Below the pieces are notes generated by a model. That model was not told where the DNA came from and did not search any database. It saw nothing but the letters and a program-made list of their open reading frames with translations. Below, piece by piece: positions 25,961-36,209 of a stretch of 64,000 nucleotides of DNA. Source of the stretch: Mesorhizobium sp. B4-1-3 (GTDB taxonomy: Bacteria; Pseudomonadota; Alphaproteobacteria; Rhizobiales; Rhizobiaceae). Positions within the stretch are counted from its first letter, which is position 1. Every line of letters starts with the position of its first letter. The position numbers were made by a program, and so were the translations under genes. The stretch spans positions 248,001-312,000 of the forward strand of contig NZ_VFTG01000004.1 in NCBI RefSeq assembly GCF_006439355.1. The letters are read 5' to 3'.

Positions 25961-27222
25961 CGCTGCTGCCGTAGCATCGCGATCACGCGGTGCACGCTTT
26001 CAAGCGTTTCCTCGATCTCGGCCGCCGTATTGTAATGCGCAATGCCGATGCGCACGACGCCCTGCTCAGCCGGAATGCCGAGCTGCTGGACGACCTCCCA
26101 CGCATAATTGTGGCCTGACCACAGGAAGATGTTTTCGGCGTTCATCTGCCGCACGATCGTTTCCGGTGCGATGCCTTCGACGGTGAAGGAAATGGTCGGC
26201 ACCCGCTCGGCGAGACGCTCCGGATCGGTGATGCCGTGGATGACCAGGCCCTCGATGTCGGACAGGCCGTCGATCAGTCGCCGGACCAGCGCGTTCTCGT
26301 AGGCGATCGACACCTCGAACGCCCTGGCGATCCGCTGCCGCCGCGAGCCGCCCTCGCCGGCCGAAGCGCCGAGATCGGCGAAATAGTCGATTGCCGCCGT
26401 CAGCCCCGCCATCAGCTCGATCTGCGGCGTGCCAAGCTCGAACCGTTCGGGCAGGACGTTCGAAGAACAGCGGCATTTGTAGGGCTTGAGGCGGTCGATC
26501 ACGTCGCGGCGGCCCCACAATATGCCCATATGCGGGCCGAAGAATTTATAGGCCGAGCAGATCAGGAAATCGCAGCCGAGCTCCTGCACGTCGACCAGCC
26601 CGTGCGGCGCGAACTGCACGGCATCGACATAGACCAGCGCGCCGGCCTGCCTGGCGATCGCCGTCAGCGCCTTCACCCGGTTGATCGAGCCGGTGAGGTT
26701 GGAGGCATAGTTCAGCGCGACGAGGCGCGTCTTGTCCGAAAGCAGCTCCTTGAGCGCCGTCTCCTCCACCTGCCAGCTCCGCTCGTCGAACGGCAGAAAG
26801 CGCACGACAAGGCCGAGATCCTCGGCAAGCTGCAGCCAGGGCGAGACATTGCCCTCATGGTCCATGCGCGTGACGATGATCTCATCGCCGGGTTTCATCG
26901 TCCGGCCGAGGGTGCGCGACATGTGGTAGGTCAGCGTCGTCATGTTGGCGCCGATGACAATCTCCTCAACGCTCGATGCGTTCAGAAAATCGGCCATTGC
27001 CGCATGCGCGTCGTCGACCGCTTTTTGGGCCGCGACCGTAGTCTCGAAGAACCCGCCCAGATTGGCGTTGGTCGAGAGCAGGCAGCGCGACACCGCGTCC
27101 GCCACTGTCAGCGGCACCTGCGTGCCGGCGGGATTGTCGAGATAGATGCGCCGGCGTCCTTTATCGGTCAGCGAAAGCGCCGGAAATCTGCCGCGCACGG
27201 CCTCGATCGGAAAATCTGCCAT
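25957..27222 (-). CDS. Class V aminotransferase, cysteine desulfurase-like
   Basis: A 421-residue PLP protein of the SufS/NifS-like class V family. The start is the ATG at 27222 (MADFPIEAVRGRFPAL), with GGTGGAG upstream. The Schiff-base lysine is in FLICSAYKFFGPHMGILWG; IYLDNPAGTQVP and MDHEGNVSPWLQLAED are also typical. In true group II cysteine desulfurases the C-terminal active-site loop reads R-x-G-H-x-C-A; here it is LWSGHNYAW, with tyrosine where the nucleophilic cysteine should be. It therefore probably does not mobilise sulfur and may act as a lyase, epimerase or transaminase. Confidence 0.88.
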   Translation of the reverse strand: MADFPIEAVRGRFPALSLTDKGRRRIYLDNPAGTQVPLTVADAVSRCLLSTNANLGGFFETTVAAQKAVDDAHAAMADFLNASSVEEIVIGANMTTLTYHMSRTLGRTMKPGDEIIVTRMDHEGNVSPWLQLAEDLGLVVRFLPFDERSWQVEETALKELLSDKTRLVALNYASNLTGSINRVKALTAIARQAGALVYVDAVQFAPHGLVDVQELGCDFLICSAYKFFGPHMGILWGRRDVIDRLKPYKCRCSSNVLPERFELGTPQIELMAGLTAAIDYFADLGASAGEGGSRRQRIARAFEVSIAYENALVRRLIDGLSDIEGLVIHGITDPERLAERVPTISFTVEGIAPETIVRQMNAENIFLWSGHNYAWEVVQQLGIPAEQGVVRIGIAHYNTAAEIEETLESVHRVIAMLRQQR

Positions 27223-27257
27223 CGTCTCCACCCTTTTTGTTTTTCCACGATTCCCGC

Positions 27258-28325
27258 TCAAGGGCACGGATTGCCTACGCGCTGGTGGATGGCGTCGACC
27301 GCCTTCTGCATCTCTTCCGTCCAGGTGACGTCGACCGAGGACAGCGCCATCTCGAGCTGCGCGATGGTGGTTGCGCCGACGATGTTCGCGGTCACGAAGG
27401 GCCGGCTCGCCACATACGCATTGGCGAAAAGCGCCGGCTCCATGCCGAAGGAGCGCGCCAGCTCATTGTATTCGAGCAGCACTTCCGCCGCATTCGGCGT
27501 CTCGTAGCGCTGGCCGCGGTTGAAGAGCTGCGAGCGCGAGCCCTGCGGCCGCGCGCCGTGGTCGTATTTACCGGTCAGGTACCCCTGCGCCAGCGGCGAA
27601 TAGGGAAGTAACGCGATCTCCTCGCGCTGGCAGACCTCGGCAAGGTTCACCTCGAACGTGCGGTTGACCAGATTGTAGGCGTTCTGCAGCGAGGCGACGC
27701 GCGGACCAATGCCCTTTTCGGCTTCGAAGACGAAGCGCATGAGACCCCAGGAGCTTTCGTTCGAAAGGCCGAGATGGCGAATCTTGCCGGCCTTCACCAG
27801 CTCTTCGAAGACGGCGAGGGTTTCGGCAATCGGCGTCTCGTCTCCGGGAGCGCCTGCCGCATCCGCACGCCGCGCCACAGCCCCGACGCGCGTCGGATTC
27901 GAGCCCCACGGAATATCCCGGTCCGGCCAGTGGATCTGATAGAGGTCGATATAGTCGGTGCCGAGCTTGGCCAGCGATTTCTCGACAGCGTCGAAAATAT
28001 CGCCGCGCACCAGCTTCGACGGACGATCGCCGCGGAACCATGTGTTGGCCGTGCGGCCGACGACCTTCGAGGCGAGGATGACCTTGTCGCGATTGCGGTT
28101 GGCCTTCATCCAGCTGCCGATGGTCCTCTCGGTCCGCCCTTGCGTCTCCGCCTTGGGCGGGATCGGGTAAAGCTCGGCCGTGTCGATGAAATTCACGCCG
28201 CGCGAGAACGCCAGATCCATCTGCGCATGGCCTTCGGCCTCGGTGTTCTGCTGACCCCAGGTCATCGAACCGAGGCAGATTTGCGAAACAAGAAGATCGG
28301 TCCGACCGAGGCGGCGTTTATGCAT
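27258..28325 (-). CDS. Aldo/keto reductase (Tas-like)
   Basis: A 355-residue NADPH-dependent oxidoreductase with a TIM-barrel fold. The catalytic tetrad is visible: Asp and Tyr in NFIDTAELYP, Lys in VILASKVVG and His in IDLYQIHWPDRDIPWG. The IHWPDR and LAVFEELVKAGKIRHLGLSNE motifs and length fit the Tas subgroup. It reduces aldehydes or ketones of unknown identity. It lies upstream of, and on the same strand as, the class V aminotransferase-like gene (35 nt gap); both face the acylated-amine operon, whose aminotransferase would yield aldehydes. Confidence 0.92.
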   Translation of the reverse strand: MHKRRLGRTDLLVSQICLGSMTWGQQNTEAEGHAQMDLAFSRGVNFIDTAELYPIPPKAETQGRTERTIGSWMKANRNRDKVILASKVVGRTANTWFRGDRPSKLVRGDIFDAVEKSLAKLGTDYIDLYQIHWPDRDIPWGSNPTRVGAVARRADAAGAPGDETPIAETLAVFEELVKAGKIRHLGLSNESSWGLMRFVFEAEKGIGPRVASLQNAYNLVNRTFEVNLAEVCQREEIALLPYSPLAQGYLTGKYDHGARPQGSRSQLFNRGQRYETPNAAEVLLEYNELARSFGMEPALFANAYVASRPFVTANIVGATTIAQLEMALSSVDVTWTEEMQKAVDAIHQRVGNPCP

Positions 28326-28441
28326 GGGTTCTCCGGCGGGAGGTTTGCGCGGACGGCGCGGGTAGGAAATTCAAGCATAAAGCACAGGCTGGAGTTTCTC
28401 CAAGCCCTCGCTCGCAACGACGTTTTGCTTGAATTGCTTGG

Positions 28442-28978
28442 CTAACGGTGCGCCCCGGCCAAAGCCCGCCGCTTGGCCTCGTCGATCAGCATGTTGGCCA
28501 CCTGCATGCGGATCATGGCGCGCTGGCGCAGATGCGGCGCCACCCGGTCCGGGTGGTTGGCGAAAGCGAAATTGCGGCGGATGCGGCCGAAATCGGCATT
28601 CTTGGCCGGACGGTCGAGGCCGAGCTCGCCGGCGATCGCTTCAGGATCGATCGGCGGCAGCTTCTCCTCCGGCCGCTGTTCCTCGCCGGCAAGGGTCAGT
28701 TTCGCCTGATCGAGAAGTGCCGCGAACTCAACCGCGAGGTCGGCGCCGGACTCGCGGTATTCGGCGGCGACGCTCTCGCCGGCGACCTTGATGCGGCCGG
28801 AATGCAGCTCATCGGCTACGGACAGATAATCAAAGGGAATAGACGGCCAGGCACCCTCCTCCTCGCCTTTTTTCGAGGCGACGATCAGGTCGTCGAGCAA
28901 CGAAGCGAAATCGAGCTTGTTCCCGGTGCCGATCTCAGCCTCCCTGTGGTGCCGGCATGCGTTTATGCCGCCGAACAT
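28442..28978 (-). CDS. J-domain-like protein with C-terminal HPD motif
   Basis: A 178-residue protein whose last 50 residues resemble a J domain: ADFGRIRRNFAFANHPDRVAP with His-Pro-Asp at about residues 142-144 between two helices, the second being RAMIRMQVANMLIDEAKRRAL. The HPD tripeptide is what DnaJ proteins use to stimulate DnaK ATPase. The N-terminal 110 residues are acidic and helical with no known domain. Short J-like proteins with the domain at the C terminus occur in alphaproteobacteria; the client is unknown. It is transcribed away from the tiny DUF1127-like gene. The exact start is uncertain. Confidence 0.75.
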   Translation of the reverse strand: MFGGINACRHHREAEIGTGNKLDFASLLDDLIVASKKGEEEGAWPSIPFDYLSVADELHSGRIKVAGESVAAEYRESGADLAVEFAALLDQAKLTLAGEEQRPEEKLPPIDPEAIAGELGLDRPAKNADFGRIRRNFAFANHPDRVAPHLRQRAMIRMQVANMLIDEAKRRALAGAHR

Positions 28979-29290
28979 AGGAGGCTCTCGTTAAAAATGA
29001 ATGCCGGCGATGTTAACAATTGCCGGCTTTTGCGCCCGGGAAAGACGACCAGTGGAAAAGGCTGGACTGCATTTCGTGCAGCCCGGCAGGGGCGCCAGGA
29101 GTGGCGAGGAAAAAGCCGGCCATGGGCCGACACGGGTCACTACGATCGAGCCCGCCGGAAAGTTTCACGAAAAATCGATTGTGGCGGAAAATTTCGTGCG
29201 GCATGGCAGCCATGCAATTGCTGCACTGCACAACTTTAACAAATCACCTATATCGTGGTGTCGGGAGGAACCAACAGGGGCAACTGAGTC
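28979..29290. other. Divergent intergenic region with several palindromes
   Basis: 312 bases without a convincing gene. A GCCGGC...GCCGGCTTTTG hairpin near 29003-29030 resembles a terminator. CACGAAA (29166-29172) and TTTCGTG (29192-29198) form an inverted repeat. GCATGGC-A-GCCATGC (29201-29215) is a perfect palindrome. The AT-rich stretch ending in CACCTATATCG just upstream of GGGAGGA is the probable promoter and ribosome region of the small gene at 29291. Confidence 0.5.
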
Positions 29291-29455
29291 ATGGGGTTCT
29301 TCACTGAAATGTTCGCTCGGCCGAGGCCGCAGGAACAGCAGCGTTACCGCGCGGCGCTCGCGCTTCTGAACGCGATGAGCAATGACGATCGCGCCGATAT
29401 CGGCGTCAAGCCGGCGGATTTTCCCCGCATAGCGCGCGAAATGTCGACCCGCTGA
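29291..29455 (+). CDS. Small DUF1127-like protein
   Basis: A 54-codon gene: MGFFTEMFARPRPQEQQRYR, a leucine/alanine-rich helix, then MSNDDRADIGVKPADFPRIA and the end REMSTR. The core (L-x-x-M-S-x-x-x-R-A-D-I-G-V-x-P-x-D-F) closely follows the DUF1127 pattern of small arginine-rich alphaproteobacterial proteins implicated in phosphate, RNA or stress regulation. GGGAGGA lies upstream, though somewhat far from the ATG. A strong hairpin follows at 29472-29499. Support comes from the protein pattern, the terminator and the codon use. Confidence 0.7.
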   Translation: MGFFTEMFARPRPQEQQRYRAALALLNAMSNDDRADIGVKPADFPRIAREMSTR

Positions 29456-29471
29456 ACAACACTGAGCCAAA

Positions 29472-29499
29472 GAGGTTTCCCGGGCTATCGGGAAACCTC
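29472..29499. terminator. Bidirectional hairpin terminator
   Basis: A perfect 11-bp stem (GAGGTTTCCCG at 29472-29482, CGGGAAACCTC at 29489-29499) with a 6-nt loop lies between the convergent ends of the DUF1127-like gene and the DUF1993 gene. On the minus strand it is followed by CTTTGG; neither side has a long T tract. Confidence 0.65.
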
Positions 29500-29513
29500 A
29501 AAGCCTCCAAAAG

Positions 29514-30008
29514 TCAGCGATTTCCCAAAAATGTCTGCTTGCCGAGCGGCACGCCATTGTGGCGCAGGATGTCGTACGCGGTCGTGACGTGGAAATAGAA
29601 ATTCGGCGTCGCTATATGCAGCAGGTAGTGCAGGCCGGGCAGCGTGGTTTCGCGGCCGCCGAGCTTTAATTCGATCGTCTTGTCTTCCGATCCCTCCAGG
29701 TCAGCCGCCGTAAACGTCGCCAGATGATCGAGCGTCTTGGAGACACGGGCCTGCAGCTCGGCAAAGCTCGCTTCATTGTCCTCGTATTTCGGCACCTCGC
29801 GGCCGGCGAGCCGCGACGGCGCACCCTTGGCATGGTCGGTGGCGATCTGGACCTGCCTGGTCAGCGCGAACATGTCTGGCGCCAGCCGCGCGGTAAGGAA
29901 CACCTGCGGATCGATCTTGCGCTCGCCGGCATTCTGCTCCGCCGCCGTCAGCACGCTGGCCAGCGCCTTCAGCCTCGCGGAAAACACGCCGACCGAGATG
30001 TCATACAT
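29514..30008 (-). CDS. DUF1993 family protein
   Basis: A 164-residue protein from the ATG at 30008 (MYDISVGVFSARLKALASVL). The motifs PDMFALTRQVQIATDHAKG, YEDNEASFAELQARVSKT and LHIATPNFYFHVTTAYDILRHNGVPLGK are characteristic of DUF1993, a DinB-like four-helix family of unknown function. A longer frame to 30077 adds a Ser/Arg-rich stretch without ribosome site. No signal peptide, so it is cytoplasmic. It ends at a hairpin shared with the convergent small gene. Confidence 0.88.
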   Translation of the reverse strand: MYDISVGVFSARLKALASVLTAAEQNAGERKIDPQVFLTARLAPDMFALTRQVQIATDHAKGAPSRLAGREVPKYEDNEASFAELQARVSKTLDHLATFTAADLEGSEDKTIELKLGGRETTLPGLHYLLHIATPNFYFHVTTAYDILRHNGVPLGKQTFLGNR

Positions 30009-30161
30009 GGAAATGGTCACGGGCAATCTCCCACGCGGCCCCAGCGCCGCGGGCCGTGAACTAGCGCTTCCCATCACGATTCTTCAAGCGGTCCTGCCCA
30101 TGGCGTCACCGCGCCGCCGCAATCGCCATGGTAGTATTTTCGTTACCGAGCGGAGGATTCG

Positions 30162-31211
30162 ATGAAAAGAGCCGTTTTCGCAGCGACCGTGTTTTTCTCA
30201 CTGGCCGGCTTCACGCAGTCCGCGCCCGCGGCGGACGTGCCCTACATCGATGACCGATCAAGCGCCGACGCCGTCATCCGCTCGCTCTACAGCGCCATCA
30301 ACCGCCACGAATTCGCCCGCGCCTGGAGTTATTTTGGCGAAACGAAGCCGGCAAAAGACTTCAACGCCTTCGTCAAGGGTTACGACGGCACCGACAGTGT
30401 TGAGGTCAAGACTGGCGCCGTGTCGAACGAAGGGGCAGCCGGCAGCATCTATTACAGTGTCCCGGTCGCCATCCAGGCAACCGACAACAAGGGCGAGGCC
30501 AAGGTTTTCGCCGGCTGCTACACGGTCCGCCAGGTCAACGCGCAGATCCAGGAGCCGCCCTTCCAGCCGATCTTCATCGACAAGGGCGCGCTGAAGCCGT
30601 CGACCGAGGATTTCGACAGCGCCGTGCCGGCAAGCTGCGGCGACGGCCCACCCCCGCCGAAGACGGACGAGGCCCTAGAGCAGGCCAAGAAAGCCTTCCT
30701 CGCCACCTACGGCAACCAGTGCGACAAGAAGGATCCTGATGGCAAGCCAGTCGGCGAGCCCGAGGCTCACTCTATCCGCTACAAGGACAAGGACGCCCAG
30801 CCCAACGATCCCGAACGCGAGACGCGGCTGTTCCGCTTCTTCTGTTCGATGGCCGCCTATAACGAGACGGCGGTTTACTACATCGCCGATGACGTCAACG
30901 GCGTCTCACAGTTGCAGTTCACCGAGCCGGATCTCGACATCCGCTACGAGAACAACAACAGCGAAGGCAAGGTCGAATCGATCCACATCATCGGGTTCAA
31001 GACCAGCGGCTGGGCGACCAACTCGGACTATGACGACAACACCAAGACCATCACCACATCGAACAAATGGCGTGGTGCGGGAGATGCGTCGTCATCGGGA
31101 ACCTATCTTTTCCGCAACGGCGATTTCTCGCTCGTCCAGTATGACGTCGATGCTTCCTATGACGGCGAGATCAATCCGCAGACGGTCATCGACTACAACA
31201 CCGCACCTTAA
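30162..31211 (+). CDS. Secreted DUF1176-like protein
   Basis: A 349-residue protein with a clear signal peptide (MKRAVFAATVFFSLAGFTQSAPAA). The N-terminal half (SADAVIRSLYSAINRHEFARAWSYF) looks like an NTF2-like fold, and the C-terminal half contains TRLFRFFCSMAAYNETAVYY and FKTSGWATNSDYDDNTKTIT, which resemble DUF1176. Four cysteines could form two disulfides in the periplasm. Function unknown. The family call is by pattern memory and moderate. Confidence 0.7.
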   Translation: MKRAVFAATVFFSLAGFTQSAPAADVPYIDDRSSADAVIRSLYSAINRHEFARAWSYFGETKPAKDFNAFVKGYDGTDSVEVKTGAVSNEGAAGSIYYSVPVAIQATDNKGEAKVFAGCYTVRQVNAQIQEPPFQPIFIDKGALKPSTEDFDSAVPASCGDGPPPPKTDEALEQAKKAFLATYGNQCDKKDPDGKPVGEPEAHSIRYKDKDAQPNDPERETRLFRFFCSMAAYNETAVYYIADDVNGVSQLQFTEPDLDIRYENNNSEGKVESIHIIGFKTSGWATNSDYDDNTKTITTSNKWRGAGDASSSGTYLFRNGDFSLVQYDVDASYDGEINPQTVIDYNTAP

Positions 31212-31225
31212 ACGCAGGGCGTCGA

Positions 31226-32107
31226 TCAGGGCGCCTTCGTCAGCATCCAGTTCAGCGTGCCGCGCCAGTCGACCATGCGGATCGGCGTACCATGGGTGCC
31301 TGTCTCGAAGCGGACGAAGCGGGTCGGGTAAGACTTCTTGGCCAGGATCGAGCGGAAGAAGGCTTCCTGCTTCTCCACCGGGAACACCACGTCATGGCTG
31401 CCCTGCCCGAAAAACACCGGCACGCGGCGCTTGAAGGCGGGGCTGGTGAGGAAGCTGTCGTCCCAGAGCGAACCGAGCAGCAGCAGCCCATTGATGCGGC
31501 CGCCGGTGTCCTTGCGCGCAGCGAGCTTCCAGCAGATCATGCCGCCCATCGAGCCGCAGGCGACGAAGATCTTCGCGCCCGGCGATTGTTGGGCATAGTG
31601 ATCGATCAATGCCGCGACCTGCGCCGCGCCCTTGTCGCCGAAATCCGGGAAATCCGGCGAAAGATAGAGCCCATTGTTAGCGGCCATCAGGTTCTTGATG
31701 CGGTTGAAATTTCCGCCGAAGGTGAAGTCGTCAACGCCCTGCTTTCGGCTGCCGCCTTGCCCGTGCAGGTAGAGCACGATGATGGAAGCGCCTTGCGTCC
31801 TGCCGACCGCGACATGCCTTATATCGCCGGCGTCGGTCTTCAGCATCAGGTCCTGCTGGACCTTGCGCACGCCGGGATCGGTGTATTGCGCGCGAACGCG
31901 CTTTTCCGGCACCTCGTCGCGCTGGTTGATGTCGCGCAGCTCGTGATAGTCGAGCACGGTGTAGGCGCCATTGTCGCCGGTGGACAGCGTCGCCGGATAA
32001 GCGAACAGGTCGTCCTTGAACGGCTTTAGCGAAAGCGGCTGGCTATGGGCAGCCTGGACGGCAAAACCGGTTGCGACGAGCAGGGCGAAGAGGAAGCGGA
32101 AAGACAT
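31226..32107 (-). CDS. Secreted alpha/beta hydrolase
   Basis: From the ATG at 32107 the protein has 293 residues with a signal peptide (MSFRFLFALLVATGFAVQAAHS); an ATG four codons earlier is also possible. LYLHGQGGSRKQGVDDF gives the oxyanion region, ACGSMGGMICWKLA the nucleophile serine, GQGSHDVVFPVEKQ the acid and ETGTHGTPIRMVDW the histidine, so the catalytic triad is complete. It resembles dienelactone-hydrolase/phospholipase-type members, but the substrate is unknown. It follows the MoeA-MobA fusion gene by about 30 nt on the same strand and may be cotranscribed. Confidence 0.82.
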   Translation of the reverse strand: MSFRFLFALLVATGFAVQAAHSQPLSLKPFKDDLFAYPATLSTGDNGAYTVLDYHELRDINQRDEVPEKRVRAQYTDPGVRKVQQDLMLKTDAGDIRHVAVGRTQGASIIVLYLHGQGGSRKQGVDDFTFGGNFNRIKNLMAANNGLYLSPDFPDFGDKGAAQVAALIDHYAQQSPGAKIFVACGSMGGMICWKLAARKDTGGRINGLLLLGSLWDDSFLTSPAFKRRVPVFFGQGSHDVVFPVEKQEAFFRSILAKKSYPTRFVRFETGTHGTPIRMVDWRGTLNWMLTKAP

Positions 32108-32140
32108 GCCGAGAGCCATGCGAAATTCGGCTCTGCTTTG

Positions 32141-33753
<1,613 letters not shown>

Positions 33754-33757
<4 letters not shown>

Positions 33758-34458
33758 GCCACGGCGCCTTTTGCTTCGAGACCGCGCGAGCGGAAGGCAT
33801 GAATGGTCTGCGCAAGCACCGCGACGGCGATCTCCGCCGGACTGGCCGCGCCGATGTCGAGGCCGATCGGCGCGTGGATGCGGGCGATCTGGTCGGCGCC
33901 GGCGCCGAGCGCCAGCAGGCGTTCGACACGCTTGGCGTGGGTCTTGCGGCTGCCGAGCGCCCCGATATAGAAGCACCGCGCGTCGAGCGCCGCCTTCAGC
34001 GCAAAATCGTCGATCTTCGGATCATGGGTGACGGCGGCAAGCGCGGTATAGCTGTCGAGCGGCGCGCGCTTCAGCACATCCTCCGGCCATTCGGCATGCA
34101 GCGCGACGTTCGGAAAGCGCTCCGGCGTGGCGAACGCCGTGCGCGGATCGATGATCTCGACGGGATAGCCGGCGATCCTGGCCATCGGCCCCAGCGCCTG
34201 GCTGATATGCACCGCGCCGACCACCACGAGGCGCGGGCGCGGCAGATGCGCATTGAGAAAGAAGGTCCGTCCTTCCGCCTCCACCGACCGCGAAATGCCG
34301 GTGCGGAACGCATTGGCGATCGCCGCCCCGAGATCGCCCGCAACCCGGTCGCCCTCACGCACGATGCGGTCGCGGCCGTCGCCGAGATCGGTGACAAGCA
34401 CGGCCGCTCGACGGGCGCGGCGTTCTTCGTTGAGTGTCTTCAGGACATACGGATCCAT
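33754..34458 (-). CDS. XdhC family protein, Rossmann (C-terminal) part
   Basis: A 234-residue protein (ATG at 34458, MDPYVLKTLNEERRARRA). It carries the XdhC C-terminal Rossmann domain: LVVVGAVHISQALGPMARIAGY, EIIDPRTAFATPERFP, LAAVTHDPKIDDFALKAAL, CFYIGALGSRKTHAKR and IGLDIGAASPAEIAVAVLA. XdhC binds the molybdenum cofactor, directs its sulfuration and delivers it to xanthine-dehydrogenase-like enzymes. The shorter N-terminal domain is encoded separately just upstream. Its TGA overlaps the next gene's GTG by 4 bp. Confidence 0.9.
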
Positions 34459-34475
34459 CAGGAAGTCTCTTGTTC

Positions 34476-34524
34476 GAGCATGATCTTGCCCCAAAACCGG
34501 TTCCCGCTTTTTGGAATCATGCTC
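34476..34524. repeat. 49-bp palindromic element, copy 1
   Basis: GAGCATGAT (34476-34484) and ATCATGCTC (34516-34524) are perfect inverted ends around an inner inverted pair CCAAAAA/TTTTGG-type core with the central CCGGTT. It separates the two xdhC genes. Related copies are at 51969, 55717 and 60606. Confidence 0.75.
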
Positions 34525-34862
34525 TAGCCCAGCCTTTCGACATAGACCTTGATGCGGCCGCCGCAGGAAAGGCCCACCTGCCAGGCGGTTTCGTCGGCGA
34601 CGCCAAACTCAAGCATCTTTGGCTTGCCCGAGCCGATGACGTCCATCGCCTCGGTCACCACGGCGCCCTCCACGCAGCCGCCCGAGACCGAACCATGGAA
34701 ATTCCCCTCGGCGTCGATGACAAGATGACTGCCGACCGGACGCGGCGCCGAACCCCAGGTCTCGACCACGGTCGCGATGGCGACATCCCTGCCGTCCTTC
34801 ATCCAGCCTTCCGCGATGATCAGGGGATCGCGGGCCTCATCAAGATAAATGCTCTCATCCAT
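34524..34862 (-). CDS. XdhC/CoxI N-terminal domain protein
   Basis: A 112-residue protein made only of the XdhC/CoxI N-terminal domain: VAIATVVETWGSAPRPVGSHLVI, FHGSVSGGCVEGAVVTEAM and VGLSCGGRIKVYVERLG, with the conserved cysteines SGGCVEG and LSCGG thought to handle the sulfurated molybdenum cofactor. Together with the next gene it makes a split XdhC. The TAG stop touches the palindromic repeat that separates the two halves. Confidence 0.9.
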   Translation of the reverse strand: MDESIYLDEARDPLIIAEGWMKDGRDVAIATVVETWGSAPRPVGSHLVIDAEGNFHGSVSGGCVEGAVVTEAMDVIGSGKPKMLEFGVADETAWQVGLSCGGRIKVYVERLG

Positions 34863-34953
34863 CGTCGCTTCTCACAAAGTCTGGTTTTCAAGGGAAAACT
34901 TTAGTTCTCTCCGGGAGAGACATCCCCAGAAAATATGGCTGCAGAACATATGG

Positions 34954-36204
34954 CTATGCGGCACGCCTCCCGCCAGTTTGCAGCCAGCGGCGCGGATCGA
35001 CCCCGGCGGCCGGCTGCTGGTCGAGCGAGGCGCAAAGATCGGCCAGCGCGTCGAGATTATGCACCGCCCGGAACTCGTCGACATAGGGCAGCATCGCCAT
35101 GACGCCGCGGGCGCGCGCCTCGAACCGGTCGAAGCGCAGCAGCGGATTGAGCCAGATCAGCCGCCGGCAGGATTTATGCAGCCGCTCCATCTCGTGCGAA
35201 AGACTGGTGACGTCGTCGCGCTCCAACCCGTCGGTGATCAAAAGCACCACGGCGCCCTGCCCCAGCACCCGGCGCGACCACAGCCGGTTGAACTCGGCAA
35301 GCGTATCGCCGATGCGGGTGCCGCCCGACCAATCCTTCACCGCCGCCGAGCATTCGGCCAGTGCCTCGTCCGGATCGCGATGGCGCATCTGCCGCGTCAA
35401 ATTGGTCAGCCGCGTGCCGAAGACGAAGGCATGCACACGGCCCCGCTTTTCCGTCAGCGCATGCAGGAAATGCAGGAAGATGCGCGTGTACTGGCTCATC
35501 GAGCCGGAAATGTCGGCCAGCACCACCAGCGGCGGGTGCACTTCACGCTGCGAGCGGAATTTCGGCAGGATAAGCGCGCCGCCGGTGCGCGCGGCCGAGC
35601 GCATCATGGCGCGCGGATCGATGCGGCGCCCCTGCGCGTCGGCCTTGAAGCGCCGCGTGCGGACAAGGTCGAACGGCAGCCGCAGGGCCATGATCGCCTT
35701 TTTGGCCTCGGCCATTTCGCCGGCATCCATCTGGGCGAAGTCCTTGCCGCGCAGCACCTCGTTGCCGGAAAAAGTCATCCGCGCATCGACCTCGATCTCA
35801 GGCGCTTCTCGCGCCGGCTGGTTTTTCCGATGGCCCTCGAACATCGCTTGGCTGACGCGGTTCTCGGCCGCCCGCGGCTTCTGTTTTTCAGCGTTGTCCG
35901 GCGCAACCGGCGAGAACATCGCCAGCAGCTTCTCGATCAGCTCGCGCGATTTCCAGAACAGGCGGAAAGCCTCGTCGAAGACCGGATGATCCTCGTGCCG
36001 CGAGACGAGCACCGCATGCAGCGTCCAGTAGAAATCGTCGCGCGAGCCGATGCCGGCGGCAAGCACCGCCTCGATGGCGTCCTTCACCGAGGCCGGACCG
36101 ACGCGCATGCCGGCCTTGCGAAGGGCGCGGGCAAAATAGACGATGTTGTCGGCGATACGCCCATCGGCGAGCGCCTCTTTGGGTTCCGGGGGCGGCGACG
36201 GCAT
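34954..36204 (-). CDS. coxE: CoxE-like VWA domain protein
   Basis: A 416-residue protein with a von Willebrand factor A domain. The metal-ion-dependent adhesion motif is complete: LVVLADISGSMSQYTRIF (DxSxS), the threonine in KDWSGGTRIGDTLAEF and the aspartate in VVLLITDGLERDDV. The N-terminal half (NIVYFARALRKAGMRVGP, DDFYWTLHAVLVSRHEDHPVFDEAFRLFW) matches CoxE. CoxE works with the MoxR-type ATPase CoxD in maturing molybdenum hydroxylases such as CO dehydrogenase. CoxD-like gene lies 5 nt upstream. Cytoplasmic. Confidence 0.88.
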   Translation of the reverse strand: MPSPPPEPKEALADGRIADNIVYFARALRKAGMRVGPASVKDAIEAVLAAGIGSRDDFYWTLHAVLVSRHEDHPVFDEAFRLFWKSRELIEKLLAMFSPVAPDNAEKQKPRAAENRVSQAMFEGHRKNQPAREAPEIEVDARMTFSGNEVLRGKDFAQMDAGEMAEAKKAIMALRLPFDLVRTRRFKADAQGRRIDPRAMMRSAARTGGALILPKFRSQREVHPPLVVLADISGSMSQYTRIFLHFLHALTEKRGRVHAFVFGTRLTNLTRQMRHRDPDEALAECSAAVKDWSGGTRIGDTLAEFNRLWSRRVLGQGAVVLLITDGLERDDVTSLSHEMERLHKSCRRLIWLNPLLRFDRFEARARGVMAMLPYVDEFRAVHNLDALADLCASLDQQPAAGVDPRRWLQTGGRRAA

Positions 36205-36209
36205 CGCAC

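Noticed and set aside
28368..28435. 10-bp inverted repeat AATTCAAGCA / TGCTTGAATT between the aldo/keto reductase and J-domain genes
   Set aside because: The arms enclose 48 bases without other mobile-element features; it is more likely chance or a minor regulatory signal.
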